From: Zygnema cylindricum
Lineage: Eukaryota; Streptophyta; Zygnematophyceae; Zygnematales; Zygnemataceae
Assembly: GCA_037447655.1 (NCBI GenBank)
Contig: JBBHKE010000265.1
Location: 1-39,333, forward strand
DNA length: 39,333 nucleotides
Reading direction: 5' to 3'
Within the stretch, counting starts at the first letter, position 1, and each line of letters begins with the position of its first letter. Below are positions 22,398-33,153 of this stretch, piece by piece. The notes under the pieces are model-generated. The model searched no databases, was not told the origin of the DNA, and saw only the letters and a program-made list of their open reading frames with translations. A program made the position numbers and the translations under genes.

Positions 22398-23046
22398 GCG
22401 TACAGCATACTCATATTTTGTACAAAAAAGTACAAACGGTGTGAAGTTTGAATTTTGAAACAACAACGAGATATTGACATATTGTCCGTGTTTGTACGCA
22501 TATGTAACTGTAAGGTCAGGAAAAACGACATAGCGCCAAAACGTCCACATACACTTTAGTGAGTTGTATCAAGGGTAGCAGTAGGCCAAATTTGGATAGG
22601 TTCTGTTCCAGTTCAGTCCAAACTGAACTACACAGTTTAAAACAGTATTTGAGATTCACAATCTAAGTGAACCGTTTGAATTCTGCCGAGCAGAACCGTT
22701 CAAACCGTAAAACCGTTCAAATAGCCCTTATAAAGCCTAAAAACGCTGAGAAAACGCGTAAAAAATTATGAAATGACGTTTCGTCAAGTCTACCTGGTGA
22801 GTGGTGTTGCATGTTGTACACATCAAACACCGTATGAAACAATTAGGGTTGCGTGGCGATACATCAGCAGATTTATGTCCGTTTTATAGCGAGACGATGC
22901 GGCAATGCAAGTTTATACACGGTGAATTGCTATGACTATGGCAACCCCTAAACTACGATCCCTTATATAGAAATATAGAATCACTTCAACTATTTATTTC
23001 TAAACGCCAATATAGGAACAGTATTATTAGTGTCGATTTCTCTAAG
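22398..23046. other. AT-rich DNA between MITEs
   Basis: No gene, tandem repeat or paired inverted end recognised. The stretch 22600-22740 has repeated AACCGTTCAAA-like words. Confidence 0.5.
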
Positions 23047-23542
23047 TACCCGCGAATCGTAATTAGAGTAAAGAAAAAATTAGAGTAAAAAAAGAGAAAA
23101 ACATAATTAGAGTTATGAACTCTAACTTGTGTGATAAAACTTTTTCAAACAAGGAATTTACTCTAATTTATTTAATTATTCTAATTTGACACGCTGAATA
23201 TCTCCACTGTAAATTAGGTACATGTACAGAATCTGACAAAACGTACAGTTTGACGCCATTATGACGTTTGCACTACGCAGTTGTGAAAACGGAGTTACAT
23301 GATAACCGCCTGTATTAAATCATTATTTATGCTTTTTTAGTTAATAAAGTACAATCTTGCACGGTCGTACACCAACCGTACGCAACACTATTTAAAACGG
23401 CACTATATTAGAGCTGTTAACGCTGATTCAAAAGGTACCTTAAATAACCTAAAGAATAATTTAGAACAATGTACTCTATTTATAGTCAAAATTTGGTGTG
23501 ACGGAATTAGCCTATACTACTCTAATTACGATTCGCTGTGTA
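23047..23542 (+). mobile_element. MITE of the TA-flanked family, copy A (496 bp)
   Basis: The left end TACCCGCGAATCGTAATTAG and the right end, complement of TACACAGCGAATCGTAATTA, form inverted termini with TA at both edges. The interior includes AGTTAATAAAGTACAAT, a segment with GTACGCAACACTATTTAAAA, and GGTACCTTAAATAA. The next copy repeats the same blocks in reverse orientation. There is no coding capacity. Confidence 0.82.
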
Positions 23543-23597
23543 GTGTGATGAACGAAATGAGACAATCCGTACAAAAACTGCTCGTTATTCCATACAG

Positions 23598-24439
23598 TAC
23601 CACCGCGGATTGTAATTAGTGTTAAGTACGTTAATTCCATCGCCCCAAATTTTGACTCTATCACCCTAAATAGAGTACATGACTCTAAATTACTCTTAAC
23701 ATTATTTAAGGTACTTTTTGAATTAGCGTTAACAGCTATAATATAGTGTCGTTTCAAACATAGTTCAAAACTAGGCGTTTTTATGGTAGGCCTTTGGTCG
23801 GCGCCTTTATCGTAAGTTGTGTTATGGGCTTTTCATGTGATCTTCTTAAATCGCTACTTTGATCAGAGACCGTTCGATCGTCCGAATTTGACGGTGTAAA
23901 ATAAAAAAATTTGGTTTGAATGTTTTAATTGGTCCAATTTTTGGTCCGAATGTTTTAATTGGTCCGAATAAGTCTGACTACAATATGGGTCTTAAGGTCA
24001 TATTGTATGTTTTGCATAAAATAGACATATTGTATAAGCATACTTTCACCTACTTTTGAACTATGGTTTTCAATAGTGTTGCGTACGGTTGGTGTCTGAC
24101 CGTGCAAAATTGTACTTTATTAACTAAAAAATAACAAAAAATAATTTAATTTAGGCAGTTATCATGTAACTGCGTTTTCACAAACCGCGCAGTGCAAACG
24201 TCATAATGACGTGAAACTGTACGTTTTGTCAGATTTTGTATGTGTACCTAATTTAGAGTAAAGATATCAGCGCGGATAATCAGTACGGAAAGAGATCCAA
24301 ATTAGAGTTATTGGTAAATTAGAGTAAAATTTGTTTTTGAAAAAAAATGATTACACGAATTAGAGTCAATAACTCTAATCATTTTTTCTCATTTTTTTAC
24401 TCTAATTATTTATCTATTCTAATTACGATTCGCGATGTA
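23598..24439 (-). mobile_element. MITE of the TA-flanked family, copy B, reverse, with insertion
   Basis: It is homologous to copy A read backwards. 23604-23760 pairs with the right part of A (GCTGTTAACGCTAATTCAAA block), and 24060-24439 pairs with the left part (TTGCACGGTC, AAACGTACAGTTT-like and TTAGAGTAAA blocks). About 290 bp between roughly 23770 and 24060 has no counterpart in A and is presumably a later insertion or a segment A lost. A and B together make a large imperfect palindrome. Confidence 0.78.
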
Positions 24440-25071
24440 GTATAGAAATAGTGTAAGTTCCTAACTCTATTTTGAGATTTTATTTCCATGGGAGACGAAA
24501 TGTTTATTCGTACTTTGTGTCTTCACATCATCCCTTCAATCATCAAACGTAAAATTGTACCAAACATACAATGCGTCGATACCTTCAAAAATAACACAGT
24601 TGTGTCTGCTTTTACTATTTTGTTTTGAACAAGTTGAAGCCCTCTCACAGACCACTGCCCATTCGTTACAAGCGTTAAGGAGGTGAGCCCATGTCAGATT
24701 TTCTTTGTCGTTTTTATCCAAAATTCAGTCGTCAACGAGAAAAGCTTATATCGTACGAACAAATGCAATAACCACAGTACAATCAACGTCAGCTTGATAC
24801 CTTGATTGTACGCCATTTTTGGCGTCTTTTGTACTCATTTTGGCGTTTTGTACTCTTTTCCACTCACGGTCGCGTGATTCCATCTCGTCAAAAAAATATC
24901 AATATACCAACGAAGGAAGCAACTTCCATGCACGTGATGGACAATTTGTAGCACGACATGAAGTTAAAAAAAAAGGTAAAGTGTCTGTTTGAAACCTGTA
25001 CGGAGTTTCCTACAATGGTATGAACAACCCTACAATGTCACAAAAAGTTGACAGAGGTGCGACAATATTTG
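24440..25071. other. AT-rich DNA, nothing recognised
   Basis: No conserved protein, array or element end. A short repeated phrase built on GGCGTNTTTTGTACTC lies near 24815-24860. Confidence 0.5.
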
Positions 25072-25074
25072 TAA

Positions 25075-25780
25075 GGGCGTGTCCCCAAGTCACCGATATT
25101 TTGAAACTTTATATTGGAATTTAACGCTGATTTTATGGTGTACTTTTCAAAGTGAGCCTATGTCAATCGTTACTTGCGCGTTCATTATTTTGAATATGTG
25201 GCTGGTGTACACGTCGCCAATACTTGCGACACTTGTAGACGCCAATAAATTGTTGATATTTGTAGACGCCAACGATCTCGGAACAAACTGCGGATATTTG
25301 CACGCCGCAATGAGCTCCTGACATACTGAGACAATTGTTGATGCCGACTGTCATTTGTTGACGCCCACACGGAACGACATAAGCAATCGCCTACGTCTAC
25401 AAAATGACATTTGTAGACGCCCACAAGTGGACAACATAAGCAAACGGACAAACAATTTTTTTTTGTGTATTCTCCCAACTGCAAAAAAACAAATGAAAAC
25501 TTTTGACGCGTGCAACCCAGGCTTTCTATTCGTCAATAGGGTAGTATTTTGATTAAAAGTATGTCGCGATTTGATTTCAGTGCAAGTGTGAAGAAGAGCT
25601 GGAAGTGGGTCGCGATGATAATACTGCCAAATCGTCGTACCTTTCAAGGTCCAAGATGACGCAAAATGTATTTGAGGTTTTGCCCATTTTTTGTACGGCG
25701 TAATATTTTCAAGTAGGAAGTCCCATTTTCTGTGTAAACGACGGGAAAAAACCCTTACTTGAACACATGGGGACACGCCC
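25075..25780. mobile_element. PIF/Harbinger-like MITE, 706 bp, TAA target site
   Basis: The ends are GGGCGTGTCCCC (25075) and GGGGACACGCCC (to 25780), flanked by TAA on both sides (25072-25074, 25781-25783). A 3-bp TWA duplication and a G-rich TIR suggest the PIF/Harbinger superfamily. The interior repeats TTGTAGACGCC several times and has a tandem pair around 25362-25440 (ACGCCCACA with CATAAGCAA). No transposase reading frame is visible, so it is non-autonomous. Confidence 0.82.
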
Positions 25781-25800
25781 TAAGTGTTTACAACCATCGC

Positions 25801-26312
25801 TACACCGTGAATCGCTATTAGCGTAATGAAATAGATTGCATAATGAAACAATTAGCGTTATTTACGCTAATTGGGAATTTCAATTTTTTGCAAAAAAATA
25901 TTAGTTCTAATTTATCATTAACTCTAATTTTTAAACTGCTTTGTAATAATTGTCGGCGTATAATATATTCACGCTAAAATATGTGCATGTTCGAAATTTT
26001 TCAAATCATACGCCGTCGCATTTTTGTGACATCCGCGTCATTTTTTCCAAAGCTCATTTACATGCGCGTTCGTTAGCTTAAATATTTTTAATGTACTTTC
26101 TTACTTGAAAAAGTACAAAATAGTACGGATCAGACATCCCGTACACCACACTATTTAGAAGGGCACTATATTACGGTTATGAACCCTATTAGGTGGGGTA
26201 CCTCAAATAACGTTCAGAAACATTTATAATGATTAATTATATTTGGGAATTTGCCTAAAAAAACGGGGTGCCTCAATAAGAGTCATGAACACTAATAGTG
26301 ATTCACGGTGTA
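25801..26312 (+). mobile_element. MITE of the TA-flanked family, copy C (512 bp)
   Basis: The left end TACACCGTGAATCGCTATTA (25801) is matched by ACTAATAGTGATTCACGGTG then TA at 26291-26312. The interior has GTACACCACACTATTTAGAA, a block shared with copies A and D. It starts 20 bp after the Harbinger-like element. Confidence 0.88.
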
Positions 26313-26330
26313 CAGTAATGTACAATACGG

Positions 26331-26911
26331 TATATTGCCAATCATTATTAGCGTTAAGAAATTATTAGTGTTCAAAATTATTTAGCGTTATTCACGGTAA
26401 TTTGAGTTTTTAAAAATTTCGAAAAAAAAATGATCCATAACACTCATTTGGGTACAACGGATATGCCATCAAGATCTTCACAGTAAAATAGGTAAAAGTA
26501 CAAAATTTTACGGATCGTACACCGTCGCGTCCTTTTACTCTCATTTATTCATAAACATAATTCGAGTTTTCTTAGGTATAACTAACACGCGATCAACATC
26601 TTTACATTAAAATAGATACGATCTCACTTTGTCATTTATTTTGATTGCAGTTTTACGTGCGATCGCGATTATTTTAATCCATGTTTTGTACTTTTCTACT
26701 TAACAAAATACCATTTTTTACGAATTGATGGTACACGTATGTACACCACACTATTGAAAAAGATCGTAAATTATAATTATTAATGCTACTTTGCCATAAA
26801 CTTAATTAATGTAAAAGAAAAATAGTGAAATTAATTATATTTCAGGTTTTGGGGTCAAAATTTAGGGGTACCAATATAGCGTTCATAACGCGAATAACGA
26901 TTGGAGGTGTA
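26331..26911 (+). mobile_element. MITE of the TA-flanked family, copy D (581 bp)
   Basis: The left end is TATATTGCCAATCATTATTA; the right end is the complement of TACACCTCCAATCGTTATTC. The left inner part matches the 219-bp element and copy C, including GCGTTATTCACGGTAATTTG. It begins 18 bp after copy C ends. Confidence 0.82.
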
Positions 26912-26919
26912 CTGTATAG

Positions 26920-27139
26920 TACACCGTGTATCGATATTTAAGTTAATGTTTTTTTCGCCACTTAAAACATATTTTCTTCGTACACACCTGTCCGGTTTTC
27001 AATTTGACACTGCCAATTGGAAGCTTGAAATCTTCAATTTCAATCGGAACCGTCTGCTAAACAATCCAGAAAGTGTGTACAAATAAAAGATGTTTTAAGT
27101 GGCGAAACAAAATTAACTTTAATAGCGATACGCGGTGTA
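26920..27139 (+). mobile_element. Short MITE of the TA-flanked family, copy E (220 bp)
   Basis: The left end TACACCGTGTATCGATATTT and the right end, complement of TACACCGCGTATCGCTATTA, are both followed by long imperfect inverted arms (CGCCACTTAAAACAT near 26957, ATGTTTTAAGTGGCG near 27090). The interior differs from copies A-D. Element F at 38629 is the same subfamily and nearly the same length. It starts 8 bp after copy D. Confidence 0.88.
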
Positions 27140-27199
27140 ATTTTGTAGACGCCATTAGCTGTCGCGTGTTTTGTAAACACCTTTTGTCATTGCTTTTGC

Positions 27200-27393
27200 A
27201 GACGTCACCAATTTTCATAAGTTTTTATATTCGTCTACAACCATCACAAGTATAACGACACGCCTACAACCGTCACATTTAAAAGTAACGATTTTATTTT
27301 CACACATTGGAACGCTCTCTAAAGTAGTAGGGAGAATCTTCACTAAAATACAAAGTACCACTTCAAAAGTTCCCGTTTCATGGGCACACACCC
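27200..27393. mobile_element. Partial Harbinger-like element, right end only
   Basis: The sequence up to CATGGGCACACACCC (27379-27393), followed by TTA, is homologous to the right end of the split element at 37675-37886: ACAACCGTCACATTTAAAAG, CGCTCTCTAAAGTAGTA and GGGAGAATCTTCACTA have close counterparts there. No matching left end was found, so it is truncated or hidden by nearby insertions. Confidence 0.65.
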
Positions 27394-27481
27394 TTACATA
27401 AAATTTAGAGTAACCACTACTGTAATTTAGCCTTATCAGGGGTATTTTTTGTATCAGTGTCGAGATAACAAAAAACATCAA

Positions 27482-27994
27482 TACATCCCGTGAATCGTTA
27501 ATAGTGCTGACAATAATATATCGCCGCCCTTATTAAACTTAAAATAGAATTCAATAGTATACATTTTCTTTAAGATGTACACGTACAGCTTAAGTTGTGT
27601 TAGTTACTTTAGCATAAACTTAAATATAGTGTACAAAATGTGTACGTGCCAAAATTGCTCGCTATTTTGTACCGAAGTACAAAAAAAGTGTTAGGTAATG
27701 TCGTCGACACGTGAAAGTGAGTGGCACCGACACGCGAAATGTGCACACCGATGTGATTCTTAGTAATACAAGCAGGAAAATGCGCAAACTTGTTTTCACG
27801 TGCTCAAACGTCGATTATGTGAACACATGCTATAATTTGTACCTTATGAGAATGTGTGTTTAAATTAGTGTTATGTGTGGTAATTAACTTTAATGTTTTG
27901 TTAGCTCTTGGTCCTTGAATCCAAAATAGCAATAATAACAATTCGTTTCGATACACTAACAGTTTTTCTACACTAATAGCGATTCAGGTTGTGT
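27482..27994 (+). mobile_element. MITE of the TA-flanked family, copy H (about 513 bp)
   Basis: The left end is TACATCCCGTGAATCGTTAA; the right end, near CTAATAGCGATTCAGGTTGT at 27974-27994, is the degraded complement. The length is nearly that of copy C. The right edge is uncertain by a few bases because the TIR has mutated. Confidence 0.7.
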
Positions 27995-28405
27995 TTTGGA
28001 CACTTAATCCCCAAAATTCGAATCAACTTTGTAGCATATATGCTGAGATGGCATAAACACTAATCAAGCTTAAATGTCGTATTATGACATCATTTGCAAG
28101 GTGAGGTAGAGTAATTGTGGGTTTGAAATTTGTACATACAAGTTAGAGTAAAATTGAACATTTTTAAAGTTAGTATACATTATTTTATGGTTTAGATTAA
28201 TTTTCTTATTTATTACCATAAATGATTACAGTCAATGTTCGCACTATTTCCGGCAGCTCGCAGTATAATAGTTTAAAAGCATGTGATTTGCATTTAACGG
28301 TGCAAAAATTAAGTGTCACGTCGAGGTTTTGTACGATGTTAGACTTGTGATGCATAACGGTTTTTTTCACAAATAGAATATAAAGTGGCTAACGCATATA
28401 GAGAA
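27995..28405. other. AT-rich DNA, nothing recognised
   Basis: No conserved coding, element ends or tandem repeats seen between MITE copy H and the foldback element. Confidence 0.5.
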
Positions 28406-29339
28406 GTTCCCATATTAGCTTAATGGAATTGATCGTGACAGTGATTGTTTTGGTTGCGCATAGTAACTTATGTCATTTTGTCAAAAAATGTACGTTTGAA
28501 ATACATATTGGTATAAATAAAGTACCGTTGAGTACAAATTTGACAGTCAATCGGTTGGACAACATTGACTTTCAAAATATTGTTTCAACCGCTTAAAATT
28601 TTGGCGCTTGCGGACGTCGACCGTCATAATAAAATTAACAATTCACACGGCCGACGAACGTTTACGGTAACAAAATTGCAACAACCACATGTCAATAATA
28701 GTGTTGCAGACATCACTTTTTGTTTTTACGTGAGCTCAACGGTGAGAGGACTTAGCCGCAAAATTGAAATGTAATCGTCTGAGCGTTACATTGAACTTAG
28801 ATGCAAAGTGAAATGGAACCACTTTTAACTAAACTGAACTACAGTACTGTAAGTTTTGTACGGAAATATTAAAAAACACGAAACAAAATTTTGTTGTCAA
28901 TGTAAGAATGTTGATTAGTAGATAGTGTGCTTTGATTTCGTCGCGCGTGACGACGCGCAGTTTTTCCATTTAATTTCAATTGATATTTTTACGATAGTTT
29001 GTTTTATTATAGTGTACAAAGTTTATTTCGTTTGGTGCGTTTTAATACTTCCGTACAGGACTTATAGTACTTTGGTTTAAAGAGGTTTCGTTTCACTTTG
29101 CCTCTTAGTTCAATGTAATGCTTAGACGATTAAATTTCAATGTTGTGGCGAAGGGTACGTCCCCATGTATTAAAGAAACTACTTTTCTCTGTCTTTTTGC
29201 CTTTAAATTTAGGGAACTTTGACAAAAACTTTAGTCGTAAGTAAAAATCATTTTTACCAAAGTAAAGTAAATGTCGATTCATACTTTGGATGTACGACGT
29301 GTTTGTCGTCATGTGAACGCATTTTGGTGTTTTCCCCTT

Positions 29340-30336
29340 TGTAATTATGTGTCCCCAACTGGACTCCAAAATTCAGGAAGCCTCTAGATAGCTTTTGACT
29401 AACCCACTTTCAACTAGAACTGCTGCTACCCAAGCAAGCAAATAGACAATCTGACTGCACCTCTGTGCAGTATGGACTCCCCTGAGTCCACAACAAAAAG
29501 GATCACTAAAAACGTCCAACTAGGCGATTAATTATCAAATGGCAAATATGCCAATATTTATACAAGTTTGTTGGGAGAGAGGCGGCTACCTCCTTAATCC
29601 TCTAAGTCTACCCCTCTCACAACCCCTGTCTACTGATGTACGAACCAATCAAAATATTGTACAGTACAGAAAGGTACTAGGGCCGATGTACTTTATGTAC
29701 GGCCTGTGTACGACAATGCAATAGAGTGGACGTCTGTCCCCTTCAGACTTGTCCGCGCACTCTCTGGGATTCCCGCTTCCCAAAGATATTTTCCCACGTG
29801 TCGATAGGTCATGTCACGTTCGAAAGACGCTAAGGCATCCATTCTGGGATCTCGGCAATGATGAGGGTTGTCGGATCCAAACCGACTTTTAATGCTAGCC
29901 GTTCAAAATAACAAATGTCCGGTACATTTGTTTCGTGCGTACTAAAATTCCACTAGTTTCTATGTCCTCAATTTGTTATTCCGTTAATTGAATTAATGAT
30001 CTAGCTAATGTTTAAATAGTTATCAAACCCTATGTACCTTAACGGACTACTACGACAGACTGGTAATAGCTGACGGCTACGCCTTGCTTTGCCGGTCGGA
30101 GGTTCGAGTCCTACTGGACTCAACCTTTTTGTTGAGAGTGATTTAGGTCACTCTTTAGTCCTGCATATGGAGCTGAGGGAGCCATAGCTCTACCGCCATC
30201 TCTCTCCTTCAGTGACTACAACAAGTATGGGGGCTAGAGAGAGAGGGTGGAGGCAGGTTGCCTACGCTTTTTCTTTTAGCTATTCTAGTCAATTAAGACC
30301 TAGAAAATATCTCCCCTAAATCTAGTGATTTCAACA
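29340..30336 (-). repeat. 3' LTR of the copia element (997 bp)
   Basis: It aligns along its length with 36216-37118. It has about 94 extra bases after GACAATCTG near 29451 (a block with GCACCTCTGTGCAGTATGG) that the 5' LTR lacks. TG and CA ends are present on the coding strand. It carries the tRNA-like module described separately. Confidence 0.9.
30042..30125 (+). other. tRNA-like module in the 3' LTR (antisense to copia)
   Basis: TTGGTAAGAGC-like A-box sequence (here CTGGTAATAGC) is followed about 30 nt later by GGTTCGAGTCC at 30101-30111, a perfect B box. The 5' acceptor strand does not pair with the 3' side, so it is not a functional tRNA gene. Confidence 0.55.
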
Positions 30337-30354
30337 CTCCCCTTATTTTCTAGT

Positions 30355-30820
30355 CTAATTTAGTTTCTCTTTCAACCCACACTTTTCTCTGCAGTACTTT
30401 AACTTAGAAGACATCACATGCTTTGTCATCATATCAGCTACCATTTCCCCATCACCTCTATACACAAGATTCACAATTTTGTTTTCAACCTTTTCCCTCA
30501 CAAAACTCAATCTTATATCTATATGCTTAGCCTTAAAATGATGTTTTGGATTGGTTGCAATTTCAAATGCAGCCTGATTATCACAAAACACTTCATGCAC
30601 TCCCTTCTTCATATACCTAAGTTATTAAAAAAAAGACTTGACCCACGTCAACTCTTTCACAGTAGAACAAGAGGCCATGTACTCAGCCTCCATAGTGGAA
30701 TGAGCAACCACCTTTTGTTGCTTGCTACTCCAACAAGAAGCACCTTCCCCCACATATAACACTTTTAGAAGTGCATCTTCTCATAGGTGTATCCCCATAA
30801 TTGGAATCACTCAAGTAGTG
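30355..30820 (-). pseudogene. copia RNase H domain, broken
   Basis: GEGASCWSSKQQKVVAHSTM and EAEYMASCSTVKELTWVKSF (about 30645-30760) carry the AEAEY-type Glu region with shifts and two stops. 30612-30355 is open, with VFCDNQAAFEIATNPKHHFK, AKHIDIRLSFVREKV and MVADMMTKHVMSSKLKYCRE, the usual copia C-terminus. The protein ends 18 bp before the polypurine tract and 3' LTR. Confidence 0.88.
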
Positions 30821-30870
30821 ATGTCAGTGTGCTCCCCTCCCAAAAGCAACTATAAATCCTTGGTTCCCAC

Positions 30871-32724
30871 CTAGTATCTCATGACTCTTTTGGCTGCCTC
30901 CCAATCTCTCTTCCTAGGATCATTAAGACTCCTACTAAGGACTCCAACTGCTGCTACTATGTCCAGTCTAGTACAATTCATAAAGTAAAGCAAGCTTCTT
31001 ACAACCTGTATGTAAAGAATAGACTTTATAAACTGTCTCTCTTCTGGACTCATCTGATCATGTAGTATTATCACTCCTCCTTCTACACTCCCATCACTTA
31101 CTTTCTTCAAGTCCATGGGAGTGGTACAACTGTTTGCCTTTTGAAATTTCTCAAGCATGTTTTCGATAGCTTCCTTCTGAGTTAGTCTGATTATTCTCTT
31201 CCCTCTATCTCTTTCTATTTGAATCCCCAAAATATATTTAGCCTCCCCTAAATCCTTCATGTCAAATCTGCTTCTAAGATATTTCTTTAACTTATTGATC
31301 TTTTCCATAGATTTACTTAACACCAGCAAATCATCCACATAAATTGCAATAAAAATCACACCACTCTCATTCTCAAACATATAAATAAAATGGTCAGAAC
31401 TGATCCGAATATATCCCAGACTGGTAAGAAACTCATCTAGTTTCTTGTTCCATTGTCTGGGAGCCTGCTATAGTCCGTATAAGGACTTTATGAGCTTGTA
31501 GACTTTGCTCTCTTCTCCTTCCTCTATAAATCCCTCTGGTTGTCGAATGAATATTTCTTCGTATAGTTCACTGTTGAGGAAAGCGGTCTTGATATCCATC
31601 TGGTGTATTTCTATATCTTGCGCTCTTGCTAGACTAACGAGAATCCTTACAGATGGGAACCGAACCACCGGAGCAAAAGTCTCCTCATAATCTATCTCTT
31701 CTTTTTGGGTGAACCTCTTTGCTACCAGCAGACCCTTATATCTCTCAATGGTATTATCTGGGTTTAGTTTCAATTTAAATACCCATTTGCTCCCGATAAG
31801 TTTTATGTCTAGAGGACTGTCCACCAACTCCGAGGTATTAGCTTCCATGATGGAAGCCATCTCATCAATTATGGCCCTGACCCATCGGTCTTTCACCGGA
31901 CTGTTCCTTGCCTCCGAGTATGACTGAGGCTCATCTGCGTGAGATAGCTTTGTTACCTTGGGAGCAGCCTGTTTTACTTGTAGCCTTTTGCTACACCTTG
32001 GTCCTCCCTCAAATTCCGAAGCTGGAATGGATAGAAGTCTCGGGTTCCCCCTTACTGTCATCTCGGATCCCCTATCCATGGGAGCTGGTTCCGGCTCCTC
32101 CTCCTCTGTCTCTTGGGAGTGTATAGAGATATGAGGAGATCCCGGTGTATCTCCCCCATCTTGGATCTCCCTTGAATCTCTAATCACGTTTTCACTTGTG
32201 TCCATTCGAGGAAGATCCGAGTCGTCCTCACTCTTGAACTCAAAACTGATTCTTATCTTGTTAGTGTATTTGAAGGGATCAAATGACTTTCTTTTATCCA
32301 TGACAACTAGATGCTTTACCAGAATGATATCTTGTTTAGCTAAGTCATAGACTTTATATCCTTTGACATCCTCATCATATCCCACAAAATATCCCGGTTT
32401 CCCTTTAGCATCTAGTTTCCAGTTTTTCTTATCTGTGTCAAGACTATATACTTGACTACCGAATACTTTCAAGGGAGAAATATATGGTTTCCTTCTAACC
32501 CATCTCTCATAAGGTGTCATTCCTTTAATGGTTGTAGTGAGAAATCTATTATTAATGAAGTTAGCACAGTTCATGGCCTCTACCCAAAATCTTCTTCCTG
32601 TTTTCTTATCAGCATGCATACTACACACACTATCTCCCAAAGTTCGGTTTAACCTCTCAGCTACCCCATTTTGTTCAGGATTATTCGGTACAATTTTCTG
32701 ATGCTGAACTCCCTCATCTCTCAA
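30871..32724 (-). pseudogene. copia integrase C-terminus and reverse transcriptase, broken
   Basis: The 418-codon open stretch 32724-31468 covers the integrase C-terminus (MTPYERWVRRKPYISPLKVF, GKPGYFVGYDEDVKGYKVYD), an acidic/Pro linker, and the RT start (LIGSKWVFKLKLNPDNTIER, YEETFAPVVRFPSVRIL, IHQMDIKTAFLNSELYEEIF). A single TAG after SLYGL (31468-31470) is followed in the same frame by QAPRQWNKKLDEFL and then FIAIYVDDLLVLSKSM, the catalytic YVDD. ILGIQIERDRGKRIIRLTQK and LNDPRKRDWEAAKRVMRY run to the stop at 30871. Apart from those stops the RT is well preserved, including both motif Asp residues. Confidence 0.93.
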
Positions 32725-33153
32725 GTATTCCTCAAACTTGTTAGAGGTGTACTCTCCCCCATTATCACTTCTTATTCGCTTAAATGAGGTTCCATGCTAT
32801 TTCTCACTCCAGGCTTTGTATTCTTTGAATTACTTTGGTGTTTCACACTTTGTTTTTAGGAAATAGACTCTAGAATATCTAGACCAGTCATCCGTAACTG
32901 TCAGCATATACCTTTTTCCCCCAACCAAAGGTACTATTGCTGGTCCCCAGATATCTGTGTGGACCAGATCTAGTACTTCTCACCTCTATATGTGGCAGTT
33001 TTGGGAAAGGGCAGTCTGTGTGCCTTACCTTGGGCACAGCCGCTACAATCATCCATCATTTCATTATCCCCACACTGAATGCCACTACTACACTAAGTTT
33101 CTTCATTTCCCTTAGCCTATCAAAATGCACATGACCCAACCGCTTATGCCGGA
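32470..33153 (-). pseudogene. copia integrase core, broken
   Basis: The HHCC end CSGCAQGKAHRLPFPKTAT is readable near 33000-33060. LVHTDIWGPAIVPLVGGKRY (first catalytic Asp) follows in a shifted frame, then VTDDWSRYSRVYFLKTK, IRSDNGGEYTSNKFEEYLRD (second Asp) and NNPEQNGVAERLNRTL (Glu), giving the D-D35-E triad. A TAG breaks WSEK-stop-HGTSF near 32800. Upstream it is cut off at 33153 by the inserted LTR. In live elements this enzyme inserts cDNA into the genome. Confidence 0.87.
32815..33153. repeat. Copia segment duplicated around the LTR insertion, copy 1
   Basis: 339 bp, beginning TTTGTATTCTTTGAATTACT and ending CGCTTATGCCGGA. It is nearly identical to 34363-34695, in direct orientation. 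This copy continues into the integrase core downstream. Confidence 0.92.

Noticed and set aside
22325-22531. Minus-strand open frame spanning the MITE right end
   Set aside because: It starts in MITE-flanking DNA and ends in the MITE A-run. No homology, chance ORF.
30042-30125. Functional tRNA gene
   Set aside because: The B box is perfect, but the acceptor and anticodon arms do not fold as a tRNA and the sequence recurs inside LTRs.
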